64,000 nt of DNA from Streptomyces sp. SN-593 (GTDB lineage: Bacteria; Actinomycetota; Actinomycetes; Streptomycetales; Streptomycetaceae): contig NZ_AP018365.1 in NCBI RefSeq assembly GCF_016756395.1, forward strand, positions 6,824,001 to 6,888,000, written 5' to 3'. The notes beneath the pieces were generated by a model. It searched no databases. It saw only the letters and a list, made by a program, of their open reading frames with translations, and was not told where the DNA came from. Below, in pieces: positions 47,643 through 55,817 of the stretch. The stretch's first letter is position 1. Every line of letters begins with the position of its first letter. The translations under genes and the position numbers were made by a program.

Positions 47643-48770
47643 TCACATCAAGGTGAGCTGCGTGTTCTCCGGCGGCGCCGTCCCCGGCGCTCCGGCCGGC
47701 GGCTCCCGCTCCGCCCCGTCCCCGACGCCGGCCCCGTCCCCGACGCCGGCCCCGTCCCCGACGCTGGCCCCGTCCCCGACGCCGACCCCGTTCCCGGCCG
47801 TGGTCCGGCCTCGCGCCGCCCCGAGCCGCGCCGGGCCGCAGCCGAACTCCGCCGCGAACTCGTGCACCTGCCGGGTGACCTGCCGCTGGTACCACTTCGG
47901 CGCGTACGAGCCGCCCGCGTACAGCGCTTCGTAGCGCCGTACCAGGTGGGGGTGGTGCCGCCGCAGCCACGCGGTGTACCACTCCCGCGCGCCCGGACGC
48001 AGGTGCAGCACCAGCGGCGTCACCGAGGTGGCGCCGGCCGCGGCGATCGCCCGTACCGCCGCACGCAACTGCTCGGGGGAGTCGCTGAGGAAGGGCAGCA
48101 CCGGTGCCATCAGCACCCCCGTGGGTATGCCGTTCTCACTGAGGGTGCGGCAGACCGCCAGGCGCGTCTCGGGGGAAGGCGTGCCCGGTTCGACGCTGCG
48201 CCACAGCTCGCCGTCCAGGAAGCCGATCGACAGTGCGACGGACACATCGGTGACGCTCGCGGCCTGCCGCACCAGTTCGAGGTCCCGCAGGATGAGGGAG
48301 CCCTTGGTGAGGATCGAGAAGGGGTTCGCCCGGTCGCGCAGGGCGGTGAGGATGCCGGGCATGAGCTGGTAGCGGCCCTCGGCCCGCTGGTAGCAGTCCA
48401 CGTTGGTGCCCATGGCGACGTGGTCGCCCTGCCAGCGGGGCGCGGCCAGCTCGCGGCGCAGCAGCTCCGGGGCGTTGACCTTCACCACGATCTGCGAGTC
48501 GAAGTCGTGGCCGGTGTCCAGGTCCAGGTAGCTGTGCGTCTTGCGGGCGAAGCAGTAGACACAGGCGTGCGAGCAGCCGCGGTAGGGGTTGACCGTCCAC
48601 TCGAACCGCATCCGCGAGGTGCCCGGCACCCGGTTGAGGATCGAGCGGGCCCGCACCTCGTGGAAGGTGATGCCCCGGAACTCGGGGGTGTCGAACGTGC
48701 GTGTCGTCACCGCCGAGGTCCCGAAGAGCGCACCCGCGGAGCCCTCGGCGTCCAGCCCGTCCCAGCGCAT
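47643..48770 (-). CDS. Rv2578c family radical SAM protein
   Basis: A 375-aa radical SAM protein of the Rv2578c group. The iron-sulfur motif is CSHACVYCFARKTH (Cx3Cx2C), preceded by FEWTVNPYRG. The group is related to spore photoproduct lyase-like enzymes and its reaction is unknown; a DNA-repair link has been guessed. Residues about 330-360 are a VGDGAG-type repeat encoded by an 18-bp DNA repeat (47714-47787). The protein ends NTQLTLM, resembling the QL-x-L-F motif that binds the DNA polymerase sliding clamp. ATG 48770 has GGAGG at good spacing. Confidence 0.92.
   Translation of the reverse strand: MRWDGLDAEGSAGALFGTSAVTTRTFDTPEFRGITFHEVRARSILNRVPGTSRMRFEWTVNPYRGCSHACVYCFARKTHSYLDLDTGHDFDSQIVVKVNAPELLRRELAAPRWQGDHVAMGTNVDCYQRAEGRYQLMPGILTALRDRANPFSILTKGSLILRDLELVRQAASVTDVSVALSIGFLDGELWRSVEPGTPSPETRLAVCRTLSENGIPTGVLMAPVLPFLSDSPEQLRAAVRAIAAAGATSVTPLVLHLRPGAREWYTAWLRRHHPHLVRRYEALYAGGSYAPKWYQRQVTRQVHEFAAEFGCGPARLGAARGRTTAGNGVGVGDGASVGDGAGVGDGAGVGDGAEREPPAGAPGTAPPENTQLTLM
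47714..47787. repeat. 18-bp coding repeat, about four units
   Basis: Units of CCCGTCCCCGACGCCGGC with small changes encode the VGDGA(G/S) repeat near the C-terminus of the radical SAM protein. The unit length is a multiple of three, so copy changes keep the frame. Confidence 0.85.
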
Positions 48771-48939
48771 CGCGCCCTCCTTCCGTCGTCCGGCCCCCAC
48801 CGGCGGTCCCGTGGCCGCCCTCGCCGTCCACAATAGAACAGATTTTCGATAAGCGAGTGTGGTTGGCTGGTGTGTCGCGTGACGCACACGCGCAGCAAGC
48901 ACCCCGATGCCCGCAGGGGCATGGACCCGAGGAGAAGTC

Positions 48940-49383
48940 ATGGCGCTGGTCGAGGCCACCACGGAGCGGATCGTCGCGGCGGAGCCGGAGCGGGTGTTCG
49001 CCGCCCTGGCCGACTACGCCGGCACCCGCGGCCGGGTCCTGCCCGGTCAGTACAGCGAGTACGAGGTCCGCGAGGGCGGCGAGGGCGCGGGCACCGTCGT
49101 GCACTGGAGGCTCCAGGCCACCAGCAAGCGGGTGCGCGACTGCCTCTTCGACGTGACCGCACCCGCCCCCGGGCAGCTCGTCGAGACCGACCGCAACTCC
49201 TCGATGGTGACCACCTGGACCGTCGCCCCGGCCGGCGAGGGGCGCAGCAAGGTGGTCAACGCGACCGTGTGGCAGGGCGCCACCGGCGTCGGCGGCTTCT
49301 TCGAGCGGACGTTCGCCCCCAAGGGCCTCAACGCCATCCACGGCGAGGTGCTCGCCAAGCTCGCCGCCGAGGTGGAGCAGTAA
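48940..49383 (+). CDS. SRPBCC family protein
   Basis: A 147-aa START/Bet v1-like helix-grip protein. It begins VEATTERIVAAEPERVFAALADYAGTR, the usual first strand and helix, and has the final long helix LNAIHGEVLAKLAAEVEQ. Such proteins bind hydrophobic ligands in a cavity; some act as aromatase/cyclases or stress proteins. Nothing nearby indicates a polyketide cluster, so this is probably a lone binding protein. ATG 48940 has AGGAG 8 nt upstream. It is divergent from the radical SAM gene across a short promoter region. Confidence 0.9.
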   Translation: MALVEATTERIVAAEPERVFAALADYAGTRGRVLPGQYSEYEVREGGEGAGTVVHWRLQATSKRVRDCLFDVTAPAPGQLVETDRNSSMVTTWTVAPAGEGRSKVVNATVWQGATGVGGFFERTFAPKGLNAIHGEVLAKLAAEVEQ

Positions 49384-49525
49384 CTCCGGCGGTACTCGCC
49401 CGGTTTCGCGGTCATTCACCGATAAGGGTGGTTTCCGCAACTTCCTGAGACTCCCCGGGTCCGTCCGTCGTTGTCGCCTCATGGCGGGAGACGGTGGTGG
49501 AACAGGTGGGACGAGGGGAGTGGCA

Positions 49526-52093
49526 GTGAGCGGCGGCACACTGATCGAGCGACTGGGGGAACCCCGCCCGGACGAAGTCCTGGGCGAGGGCGGGCCGGTG
49601 CAGGCACCGGTCGGCGGGCCGGCGGGCGGCCCGGAGGGCGGTGCGGCCGAGCCGCCCGAAGGGTCGGCCGCCGGCCCGGCCGGAGTGCGGGGCACCCTCA
49701 CCCCGCGCCAACTCCGGCTGGTCTTCGTGGGGCTGATGCTCGCCCTGCTGCTGGCCGCCCTGGACCAGATGATCGTGGCGACGGCGCTGCCCAAGATCGT
49801 CGGCGAGCTGCACGGCCTGGACCGGATGTCCTGGGTCGTCACCGCCTACCTGCTCGCGTCCACCATCGGCCTGCCGATCTACGGGAAGCTCGGCGACCTG
49901 CTCGGCCGCAAGAGCGTCTTCCAGTTCGCGATCCTGACCTTCGTGATCGGCTCGGCACTCGCCGCCTGGTCCCAGACCATGAACGAGCTGATCGCCTTCC
50001 GCGCGGTCCAGGGCATCGGCGGCGGCGGACTCATGATCGGCGTGCAGGCGATCATGGCCGACATCGTGCCGCCCCGCGAACGCGGCCGGTACATGGGTCT
50101 GATCGGCGCCGCCTTCGGCGTCGCGTCGGTCGCCGGACCGCTGCTGGGCGGCTTCTTCACCGACCACGCCTCCTGGCGCTGGTGCTTCTCGATCAACGTG
50201 CCCTTCGGCCTGGTCACCCTCCTCGTGGTCAGCCTGGTGCTCAAGCTGCCCAAACCGGCCTCGCGGCCGCGGCTGGACGTGCTGGGGGCCCTGCTGCTGG
50301 CGGCCGGCTCGACCTGCCTGGTGCTGCTGACCACCTGGGGCGGTTCCACCTACGGCTGGCGGTCGAAGGAGATCCTCGGTCTCGGCGCGGGCACCGTCGT
50401 GTGCGTGCTGCTCTTCGCGCTCGTGGAGCGGTTCGCCGCCGAACCCGTCATCCCGCTGCGGCTGTTCCGCGACGGGGTGTTCAACACCTCGGCGCTGATC
50501 GGCGCCGTGGTCGGCGTCGCGCTCTTCGGCGCCGCCAGCTACCTGCCGACCTTCCTCCAGATGGTCGACGGCGCCAGCGCCACCGGCTCGGGGCTGCTCA
50601 TGCTCCCGATGATGCTCGGCGTCGTGGTCGCCTCCATCGGAGGCGGCCAGCTCATCAGCCGCACCGGCCGCTACAAGATCTTCCCGATGGTGGGCAGCGC
50701 GCTGTCCGCGATCGGCATGTACCTGCTGTCCCGGCTGGACGCCGACACCGGACGCCCCGAGTACAGCGCCTACATGGCGGTGCTCGGCCTCGGCATCGGC
50801 ATGATCCTGCCGGTCCTGGTGCTCGCCGTGCAGAACTCGGTCCGGCCCGCCGACATCGGCTCCGCGACCAGCGCCAACAACTACTTCCGGCAGATCGGCG
50901 GCTCGGTCGGCGCCGCGGTCTTCGGCACCCTGTTCGCCAACCGGCTCAGCCACCAGCTCGCCGCCGACCTGCCGCACGGCGTGCGACTGCCCGACCCCGA
51001 GTCGGTCACCCCCCAACTGGTCCGCACCCTGCCCGCGCCCCTGCGCGACGGATACGTGCACGCGTACTCCGACGCCATGCCGCGGATCTTCCTCTACCTG
51101 GTGCCGGTCCTCGTCCTCGGCTTCCTCATCACCTTCCTGCTCAAGGAGAAACCCCTGGTGACCCAGCACGGCCCGGCCGCTCAGGCGGCGTACGAACCCG
51201 GATTCGACCCCGGGTACGAATCCCCCTACGAGTCCGGCCACGACCCCGTGTACGGCGCGGGGCCCGCGACCGCCACGATCGCCCCCGGCGGGCCCGCCCC
51301 CGACTCCCCGGTGCCCGGCGCCCGGCGCGGCCAGGGCGGCGTCCCCGTCTGCGGCACCGTCCAGCACTCCGACGGCACCACCGTCGGCCGCGCCGCACTG
51401 ACCCTGATCGACGGCTCCGGCCGCCAGGTCGGCCGCGGTGCCACCGCCGAGGACGGCAGGTACGCCCTGAGCACCCCCGGGCCCGGCAGCTACGTCCTGA
51501 TCGCCGCGGCCGGCGGGCACCAGCCGCAGGCCGTCACCGTCGCCGTCGGCGAACACCCGGTCGAGCTCGACGTGGTGCTCGGCGGCGCCGGCCGGCTGGC
51601 CGGCACCGTGCACACCGCCGACGGCACCCCGGTACGGGACGCGATCGTCACGCTCACCGACGTGCGAGGCGACGTGGTGGCCACCTCGCGCAGCGGGCGC
51701 GAGGGCGTCTACACGCTCACCGACCTCGTCGCGGGGGAGTACACCCTCGCGGCCAGCGCGCCCGCCTACCGGCCGGCCGCGCTCCCCGTCACCGTCCAGG
51801 CGTCGCGCGAGACCCGGCAGGACGTCGAACTGGCCGGCGGGGCCTCGCTGCGCGGCATCGTGCGCGCACCCGGCGGCCGTCTCGTGGAGGACGCCCGGGT
51901 CACCCTCCTCGACGCCGCCGGGAACGTGGTGGACTCCGTCACCACCGGCGCGGACGGCCACTTCCGCTTCGTCGACCTGGCGGCGGGGGAGTACACCGTC
52001 ATCGCCGCGGGGTACCCGCCGGTGGCCACGGTCCTCCAGGTCGCCGGGGGCGGTCGCACCGAGCGGGACCTCCAACTCGGCCACGCCGACTAG
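49526..52093 (+). CDS. MFS multidrug transporter (EmrB/QacA) with three carboxypeptidase-regulatory-like repeats
   Basis: An 855-aa protein. Residues about 60-555 are a 14-helix DHA2 transporter with LAALDQMIVATALPKIVGEL, the motif A loop GKLGDLLGRKSVF and motif C in GVASVAGPLLGGFF. After a Tyr/Gly-rich linker, three consecutive domains of about 85 residues (GTVQHSDGTTVGRAALTLID, GTVHTADGTPVRDAIVTLTD, GIVRAPGGRLVEDARVTLLD) have the transthyretin-like fold of carboxypeptidase regulatory domains. The C-terminus should be cytoplasmic. GTG 49526 has GAGGGGAG upstream. The fusion is known in Streptomyces, with unknown purpose. Confidence 0.92.
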   Translation: MSGGTLIERLGEPRPDEVLGEGGPVQAPVGGPAGGPEGGAAEPPEGSAAGPAGVRGTLTPRQLRLVFVGLMLALLLAALDQMIVATALPKIVGELHGLDRMSWVVTAYLLASTIGLPIYGKLGDLLGRKSVFQFAILTFVIGSALAAWSQTMNELIAFRAVQGIGGGGLMIGVQAIMADIVPPRERGRYMGLIGAAFGVASVAGPLLGGFFTDHASWRWCFSINVPFGLVTLLVVSLVLKLPKPASRPRLDVLGALLLAAGSTCLVLLTTWGGSTYGWRSKEILGLGAGTVVCVLLFALVERFAAEPVIPLRLFRDGVFNTSALIGAVVGVALFGAASYLPTFLQMVDGASATGSGLLMLPMMLGVVVASIGGGQLISRTGRYKIFPMVGSALSAIGMYLLSRLDADTGRPEYSAYMAVLGLGIGMILPVLVLAVQNSVRPADIGSATSANNYFRQIGGSVGAAVFGTLFANRLSHQLAADLPHGVRLPDPESVTPQLVRTLPAPLRDGYVHAYSDAMPRIFLYLVPVLVLGFLITFLLKEKPLVTQHGPAAQAAYEPGFDPGYESPYESGHDPVYGAGPATATIAPGGPAPDSPVPGARRGQGGVPVCGTVQHSDGTTVGRAALTLIDGSGRQVGRGATAEDGRYALSTPGPGSYVLIAAAGGHQPQAVTVAVGEHPVELDVVLGGAGRLAGTVHTADGTPVRDAIVTLTDVRGDVVATSRSGREGVYTLTDLVAGEYTLAASAPAYRPAALPVTVQASRETRQDVELAGGASLRGIVRAPGGRLVEDARVTLLDAAGNVVDSVTTGADGHFRFVDLAAGEYTVIAAGYPPVATVLQVAGGGRTERDLQLGHAD

Positions 52094-52231
52094 GGCCTAG
52101 CGGCGGGATCCGCCGGACAGGCCCTGGCCGGCTCCTGCCGGTTGCTGCGGACGGCCCGAGCCGTCCCTCCCGGGCGCCCTGCCCTCGATTCCGGGACCAC
52201 CTGCCCGGTGGGCTGCTGGTCGTGCCCTTCC

Positions 52232-52286
52232 CCGCGCCCCTGAGTGCGTGCGGCCCCCACGGAGGGCCGCCCCTCAGGGGTCGCGG
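52232..52286. terminator. Long stem-loop terminator
   Basis: CCGCGCCCCTGA on the left pairs with TCAGGGGTCGCGG on the right with one bulge, and an inner CGGCCC/GGGCCG stem supports it. It lies about 140 nt after the MFS stop and could serve both convergent genes. Confidence 0.6.
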
Positions 52287-52301
52287 GGATTCGTGCGTCG
52301 G

Positions 52302-52350
52302 CCCGGAAGGAGGCGCAGGTACGCCCCGGAAGGAGGCGCAGGTACGCCCC
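52302..52350. repeat. 23-bp tandem repeat, two perfect copies
   Basis: Units beginning CCCGGAAGGAGGCGCAGGTA start at 52302 and 52325; a diverged third unit follows. Intergenic, function unknown. Confidence 0.85.
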
Positions 52351-52586
52351 GGAGGGAGGGGCAAGGTGCGCAGGGCCGCGGAGAACCGCGCGCTCGGCCG
52401 CGGTGCACCGTCAGGCCGGTGTGCGGCGCATGGGCCGGCACCCGGGGTCGCGGAGAACCGCGCGCCCAGGAGGACACCGGGTGGTGGCCGGAGCAGCCCG
52501 GGGCACCCCGGCGGCGGGCCGCCGTGAGCCCGCGCCGACCGCAGGGTCCGGGAACCCCCCAAGGGTCACACCGGGGGGCAGCCGGC

Positions 52587-54290
52587 TCAACCCCCGGAGG
52601 ACGCCGTCGGCTCGCGACCCGTACCGTCCTGGATCTGCGCCTTGTCGCACTGGGTTCCGCGGATCAACGCGTAGGTCCCGCCGATCTTGTACGTACCGGG
52701 CTCGGGCGCGTACAGGCGCGTCCAGTCCCCGTCGGGTGCCAGGCACCCGCTGTCGTTGTCGGTCGCGCCCTCGATCCCGAGGACCGGCGACCACGGGATG
52801 CGCAGCAGCACCGACCCGCTGTTCGGCATCGTGACGGTCAGCTCGGCCGGCCCGGCCTGGTCCACCACGGCGGGCGGGTCCGCCATCGGGTCCGCCCCCG
52901 CCACGGAGTACACCTGCCAGTCGGCGTCGTGCCAGACCTCGGTCATCCAGGGCTGTCCCGCCGCCACCAGCTTCGCCTCCGCGACGGCGGCGCCGTCCGG
53001 CTGGGCGACGGACGGCAGCACCACGTAGTTGACGCTCCAGCGCCGCAACCAGTCCCGGTAGGTGTCGGCGGTCAGCGTGCCGTCGTAGAACAGCGGGTTG
53101 CGCTCGACGTCCGCCTGCCGGTTCCAGCCCCGGGCGAGGTTCACGTACGGCGACAGGCCGGACGCCTCCCAGTGCGACCGCAGCGGCACCACCTCCACCC
53201 GGCCCCGGTCCGCGTGCAGGGTGCCCAGCTCGTGGATCAGCGACGACGCGTGCACCGAGGAGGAGGTCGCCGACGTGGTGACCTGGTCGACTATCGGCTT
53301 CGCAATCTGCCAGGACGCGGTTCCGGCGAACGCCAGCCACAGCACCAGCGCCCGCTTGGTGCCCCAGGTGCTCGCCATCGCCACGACCAGCAGGATCGTG
53401 CCGCCGTAGAGCAGCGCGAGGCGTTCCACGTTGCTGCCGATCGGCGAGGGGATGACGAAGGTCAGCGCCACGCCCAGCGCGTACACCCAGGAGCCCAGGT
53501 GGATGGCCTTCCACGCCTTGGGCACCGCGAGCGCGATCGCCACCGACACCGCGAACGGGATGATGGCGAAGTACCACTTGAAGGGCTGCACGCCGTAGAA
53601 CGGGAAGAGCAGCGAGGTCGCGCCGACCACCAGCGGCGGGGCGGCGGCCAGGATGTAGGCGTCCTTGCGCCGGCCGGTCAGGAACAGGGCCGCGGCCACC
53701 ACGAGCAGGAAGAGCCCGGCGACCGGGCTGCACATCGTGGCGAAGGCCGCCATCGCCGTCGCCAGCGCCAGCCGCGGCGACCTGCCGCGCGCGGCCCGCT
53801 CCGCGGGGTAGAGCACCACGGTGGCGACCACCGCGAACAGCATGCCCAGCGCGAAGGTGACCCGCCCGGAGACGACATCACCCCAAAGAGCGAACGTCGT
53901 CCACAGCACCGGCACCAGGGGCCGCTTCACCCGGGCCCGCATCAGCATCGCCGCCGAGAACGTCGCGGTGAGCGTGCCGGCGATCACACCGGTCATCCGC
54001 ACCCCGAGCGCGGCCATGATGTAGGGCGACAGGATGCTGTAGGAGGCCGGGTGCATGCCGCCGTACCACGACAGGTTGTACGACGCGGCGGGGTGCGCCT
54101 TTATGAACTCCGTCCACGCGTACTGGGCGGCCATGTCGCCCGAGTCCTTGGCCAGGTACAGGGCCCACAGCACGTGCAGCACCGCGGCCAGCAGCGTGGC
54201 GACGACCACCGGGTGGCGAAGATCGACCCGCCGCAGCAGGCCCCTCGGTCCGCGGACGACGGCGACGCGCGCGGGCTGCCAGGTGGTCAC
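52587..54290 (-). CDS. Polytopic membrane protein with large C-terminal extracellular domain
   Basis: A 567-aa membrane protein. Residues 25-330 contain about nine to ten hydrophobic segments. The first loop has YNLSWYGGMHPASYSILSPY, a long loop like those of GT-C glycosyltransferase-fold and oligosaccharide-flipping proteins. The C-terminal 230 residues are soluble, with many Trp and Asp residues (HWEASGLSPYVNLARGWNRQ, WHDADWQVYSV). It resembles uncharacterised actinobacterial 'MFS transporter' proteins, but I see no MFS motif. GTG 54290 has GAGG upstream. A cell-surface glycan role is only a guess. Confidence 0.82.
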   Translation of the reverse strand: MTTWQPARVAVVRGPRGLLRRVDLRHPVVVATLLAAVLHVLWALYLAKDSGDMAAQYAWTEFIKAHPAASYNLSWYGGMHPASYSILSPYIMAALGVRMTGVIAGTLTATFSAAMLMRARVKRPLVPVLWTTFALWGDVVSGRVTFALGMLFAVVATVVLYPAERAARGRSPRLALATAMAAFATMCSPVAGLFLLVVAAALFLTGRRKDAYILAAAPPLVVGATSLLFPFYGVQPFKWYFAIIPFAVSVAIALAVPKAWKAIHLGSWVYALGVALTFVIPSPIGSNVERLALLYGGTILLVVAMASTWGTKRALVLWLAFAGTASWQIAKPIVDQVTTSATSSSVHASSLIHELGTLHADRGRVEVVPLRSHWEASGLSPYVNLARGWNRQADVERNPLFYDGTLTADTYRDWLRRWSVNYVVLPSVAQPDGAAVAEAKLVAAGQPWMTEVWHDADWQVYSVAGADPMADPPAVVDQAGPAELTVTMPNSGSVLLRIPWSPVLGIEGATDNDSGCLAPDGDWTRLYAPEPGTYKIGGTYALIRGTQCDKAQIQDGTGREPTASSGG

Positions 54291-54578
54291 GTGGCCTCTT
54301 CCGTAGCGGGTGCGGAGTGTCCCGGCCGGGTCCCGTCCGGCGGGGCCGGACTCCCACCGTGACAAGAGTTCGAACACAGGCTTTGGACGCTAGCACGCTC
54401 GGAACGGTTGCCACCGTGCGGGCGTACCCGGGATGCGCGCTGTTCCCTCCCCCACGGGCGCGCTCCGGCCGCACTGTGGTAAGGGCACCGCGCACGTCCG
54501 GGCATCGCGCACCGCGCCCACGGGGGCGTCCTCCCGCGCCGGCTCCGGGAACTTCGCCGCACCGGTCGCGGGCACGGT

Positions 54579-54637
54579 CCCGGGACCGTCACGGCGGCGA
54601 CCCGGGACCGTCACGAAAGGGACCCGGGACCGTCACG
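54579..54637. repeat. Three iterons CCCGGGACCGTCACG at exact 22-bp spacing
   Basis: Perfect copies start at 54579, 54601 and 54623. The first is part of a 16-bp palindrome ACGGTCCCGGGACCGT (54574-54589). Spacing of two helical turns puts all three on one face of the DNA, as for cooperative protein binding. Confidence 0.85.
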
Positions 54638-54898
54638 GCAGCGAGCCCAACGAACCACGGACCGCCGCGATCCGCCACTGGTTTTCGGTCGGCGCCGCGG
54701 TGTCCCCGGGGCGGCCGCGGAAGGCTCCCGCGGGCCCCTCCGAGGGCGTCCGGAAGGTGCGCGGAGAGCGAACGGCCGCTGCCCGAAGCCGAGTTCGGCG
54801 CGGCCGGCGGACGGGGCGGCGCTGCCGCGGAATCCGCTGGTCGCGGGTATACGGAGGGGTTCGGGCGGGCCCGGCTCCGGCCCCGGCGGGTCACGCGA

Positions 54899-54914
54899 AT
54901 TGGTCTAGGCCACT
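54899..54914. promoter_or_regulatory. DasR-responsive element (dre)-like site
   Basis: ATTGGTCTAGGCCACT matches the dre core form AGTGGTCTAGACCACT at 14 of 16 positions. It lies 67 nt before the start of the peptidase operon. DasR is the GntR/HutC regulator of aminosugar use and development in Streptomyces, released by glucosamine-6-phosphate. Confidence 0.65.
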
Positions 54915-54918
54915 GAAG

Positions 54919-54927
54919 TTATCCACA
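54919..54927 (+). promoter_or_regulatory. Perfect DnaA box TTATCCACA
   Basis: Matches the strict E. coli consensus 9-mer. It is single, not clustered, and sits 5 nt after the dre-like site in the promoter region. Confidence 0.6.
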
Positions 54928-54980
54928 GGCCGTGCGGGGGGCCTGGCACGCGTGTCCGAAGGCCGCGTAACGTGACGCGC

Positions 54981-55817
54981 ATGACGAAGATCCTCATCTC
55001 GGCGGACATGGAAGGCGCGACCGGCGTGACGTGGCCGGCTGACGTCCTGCCGGGAAGCGAGCAGTGGCAGCGCTGCCGCCATATGTTCACGTCCGACGTC
55101 AATGCGGCGATCGCCGGTTTCCTGGACGGCGGCGCCGACGAGGTCCTCGTCAACGAAGCGCACTGGTCCATGCGGAACCTCCTGCTGGAGAAGCTGGACG
55201 AGCGCGCCCAGATGCTCACCGGCCGCCACAAGGACCTGTCGATGGTCGAGGGCGTCCAGCACGGCGACGTGGACGGTGTCGCCTTCGTCGGGTACCACAC
55301 CGGCGCCGGCACCGAGGGCGTCCTCGCCCACACCTACCTGGCCAACTCCATCACCGGCGTGTGGGTCAACGGCGAGCAGGCCAGCGAGGGCCGGTTGAAC
55401 GCCCTGGTGGCCGCCGAGTACGGCGTCCCGGTGGTGCTCGTCACCGGAGACGACCGGACCGGTCTGGACGCGCGGGGATACGCCCCCCGGGCCCACACCG
55501 TCGCCGTCAAGGACTACGTCTCGCGGTACGCCGCGGTGTGCCGCCCGCCCGCGCGCACCGCCGCCGACATCCGCGCCGCCGCCCAGCAGGCGGCCGCGCT
55601 CGCCGTCCGGCACGAACCGGCGGACGCCGGGCCGTACACGGTGGAGTTGGAGTTCGACGCGGTCCACCTGGCCGGAGCGGCCACCGTGGTGCCCGGCGTC
55701 GAGCGCACCGGAGAGCGGCGGGTGGCCTACACCCTGCCGACGATGTACGAGGCAATCCGCGCCTTCAAGGCGGTCACCACCCTCGTTTCGCAGGCCGTGG
55801 AGGAGCAGTATGGCTGA
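54981..55817 (+). CDS. M55 family D-aminopeptidase (DppA-like)
   Basis: A 278-aa zinc peptidase of family M55, whose prototype DppA of Bacillus removes D-alanine from the N-terminus of short peptides such as D-Ala-D-Ala. The five metal and active-site positions of that family are recognisable here as Asp9 and Glu11 (ISADMEG), His61 (EAHWSM), His106 (GYHTGAG) and Glu132 (NGEQASEG). It leads a four-gene operon of different peptidases. ATG 54981 is used; GTG 54972 in the same frame is possible. The stop overlaps the M20 start by eight bases. Confidence 0.93.
   Translation: MTKILISADMEGATGVTWPADVLPGSEQWQRCRHMFTSDVNAAIAGFLDGGADEVLVNEAHWSMRNLLLEKLDERAQMLTGRHKDLSMVEGVQHGDVDGVAFVGYHTGAGTEGVLAHTYLANSITGVWVNGEQASEGRLNALVAAEYGVPVVLVTGDDRTGLDARGYAPRAHTVAVKDYVSRYAAVCRPPARTAADIRAAAQQAAALAVRHEPADAGPYTVELEFDAVHLAGAATVVPGVERTGERRVAYTLPTMYEAIRAFKAVTTLVSQAVEEQYG

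Larger units (their letters stand above)
52094..52586. other. 490-nt region between convergent genes
   Basis: No gene seen. It holds a stem-loop terminator, a 23-bp tandem repeat and two copies of a CGCGG-AGAA-CCGCG hairpin (52377-52390 and 52449-52462). Open frames here are low complexity. Confidence 0.65.
54291..54980. other. 690-nt region upstream of the peptidase operon
   Basis: No credible gene. Divergent promoters should lie here. It holds three 22-bp-spaced direct repeats (54579-54637), a DasR-like site (54899-54914) and a DnaA box (54919-54927). The left third serves the membrane protein gene. Confidence 0.65.

Noticed and set aside
54579..54637. CRISPR-like array
   Set aside because: Only three 15-bp repeats with 7-bp gaps and no cas genes; phased iterons explain it better.
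54919..54927. Origin of replication
   Set aside because: One DnaA box only. Streptomyces oriC has many boxes next to dnaA and dnaN, which are absent.
54433..54975. Open frame in the gap before the peptidase operon
   Set aside because: Arg/Gly/Pro/Ala-rich with no ribosome binding site, and it runs through the iterons, dre-like site and DnaA box. It is more likely control DNA.
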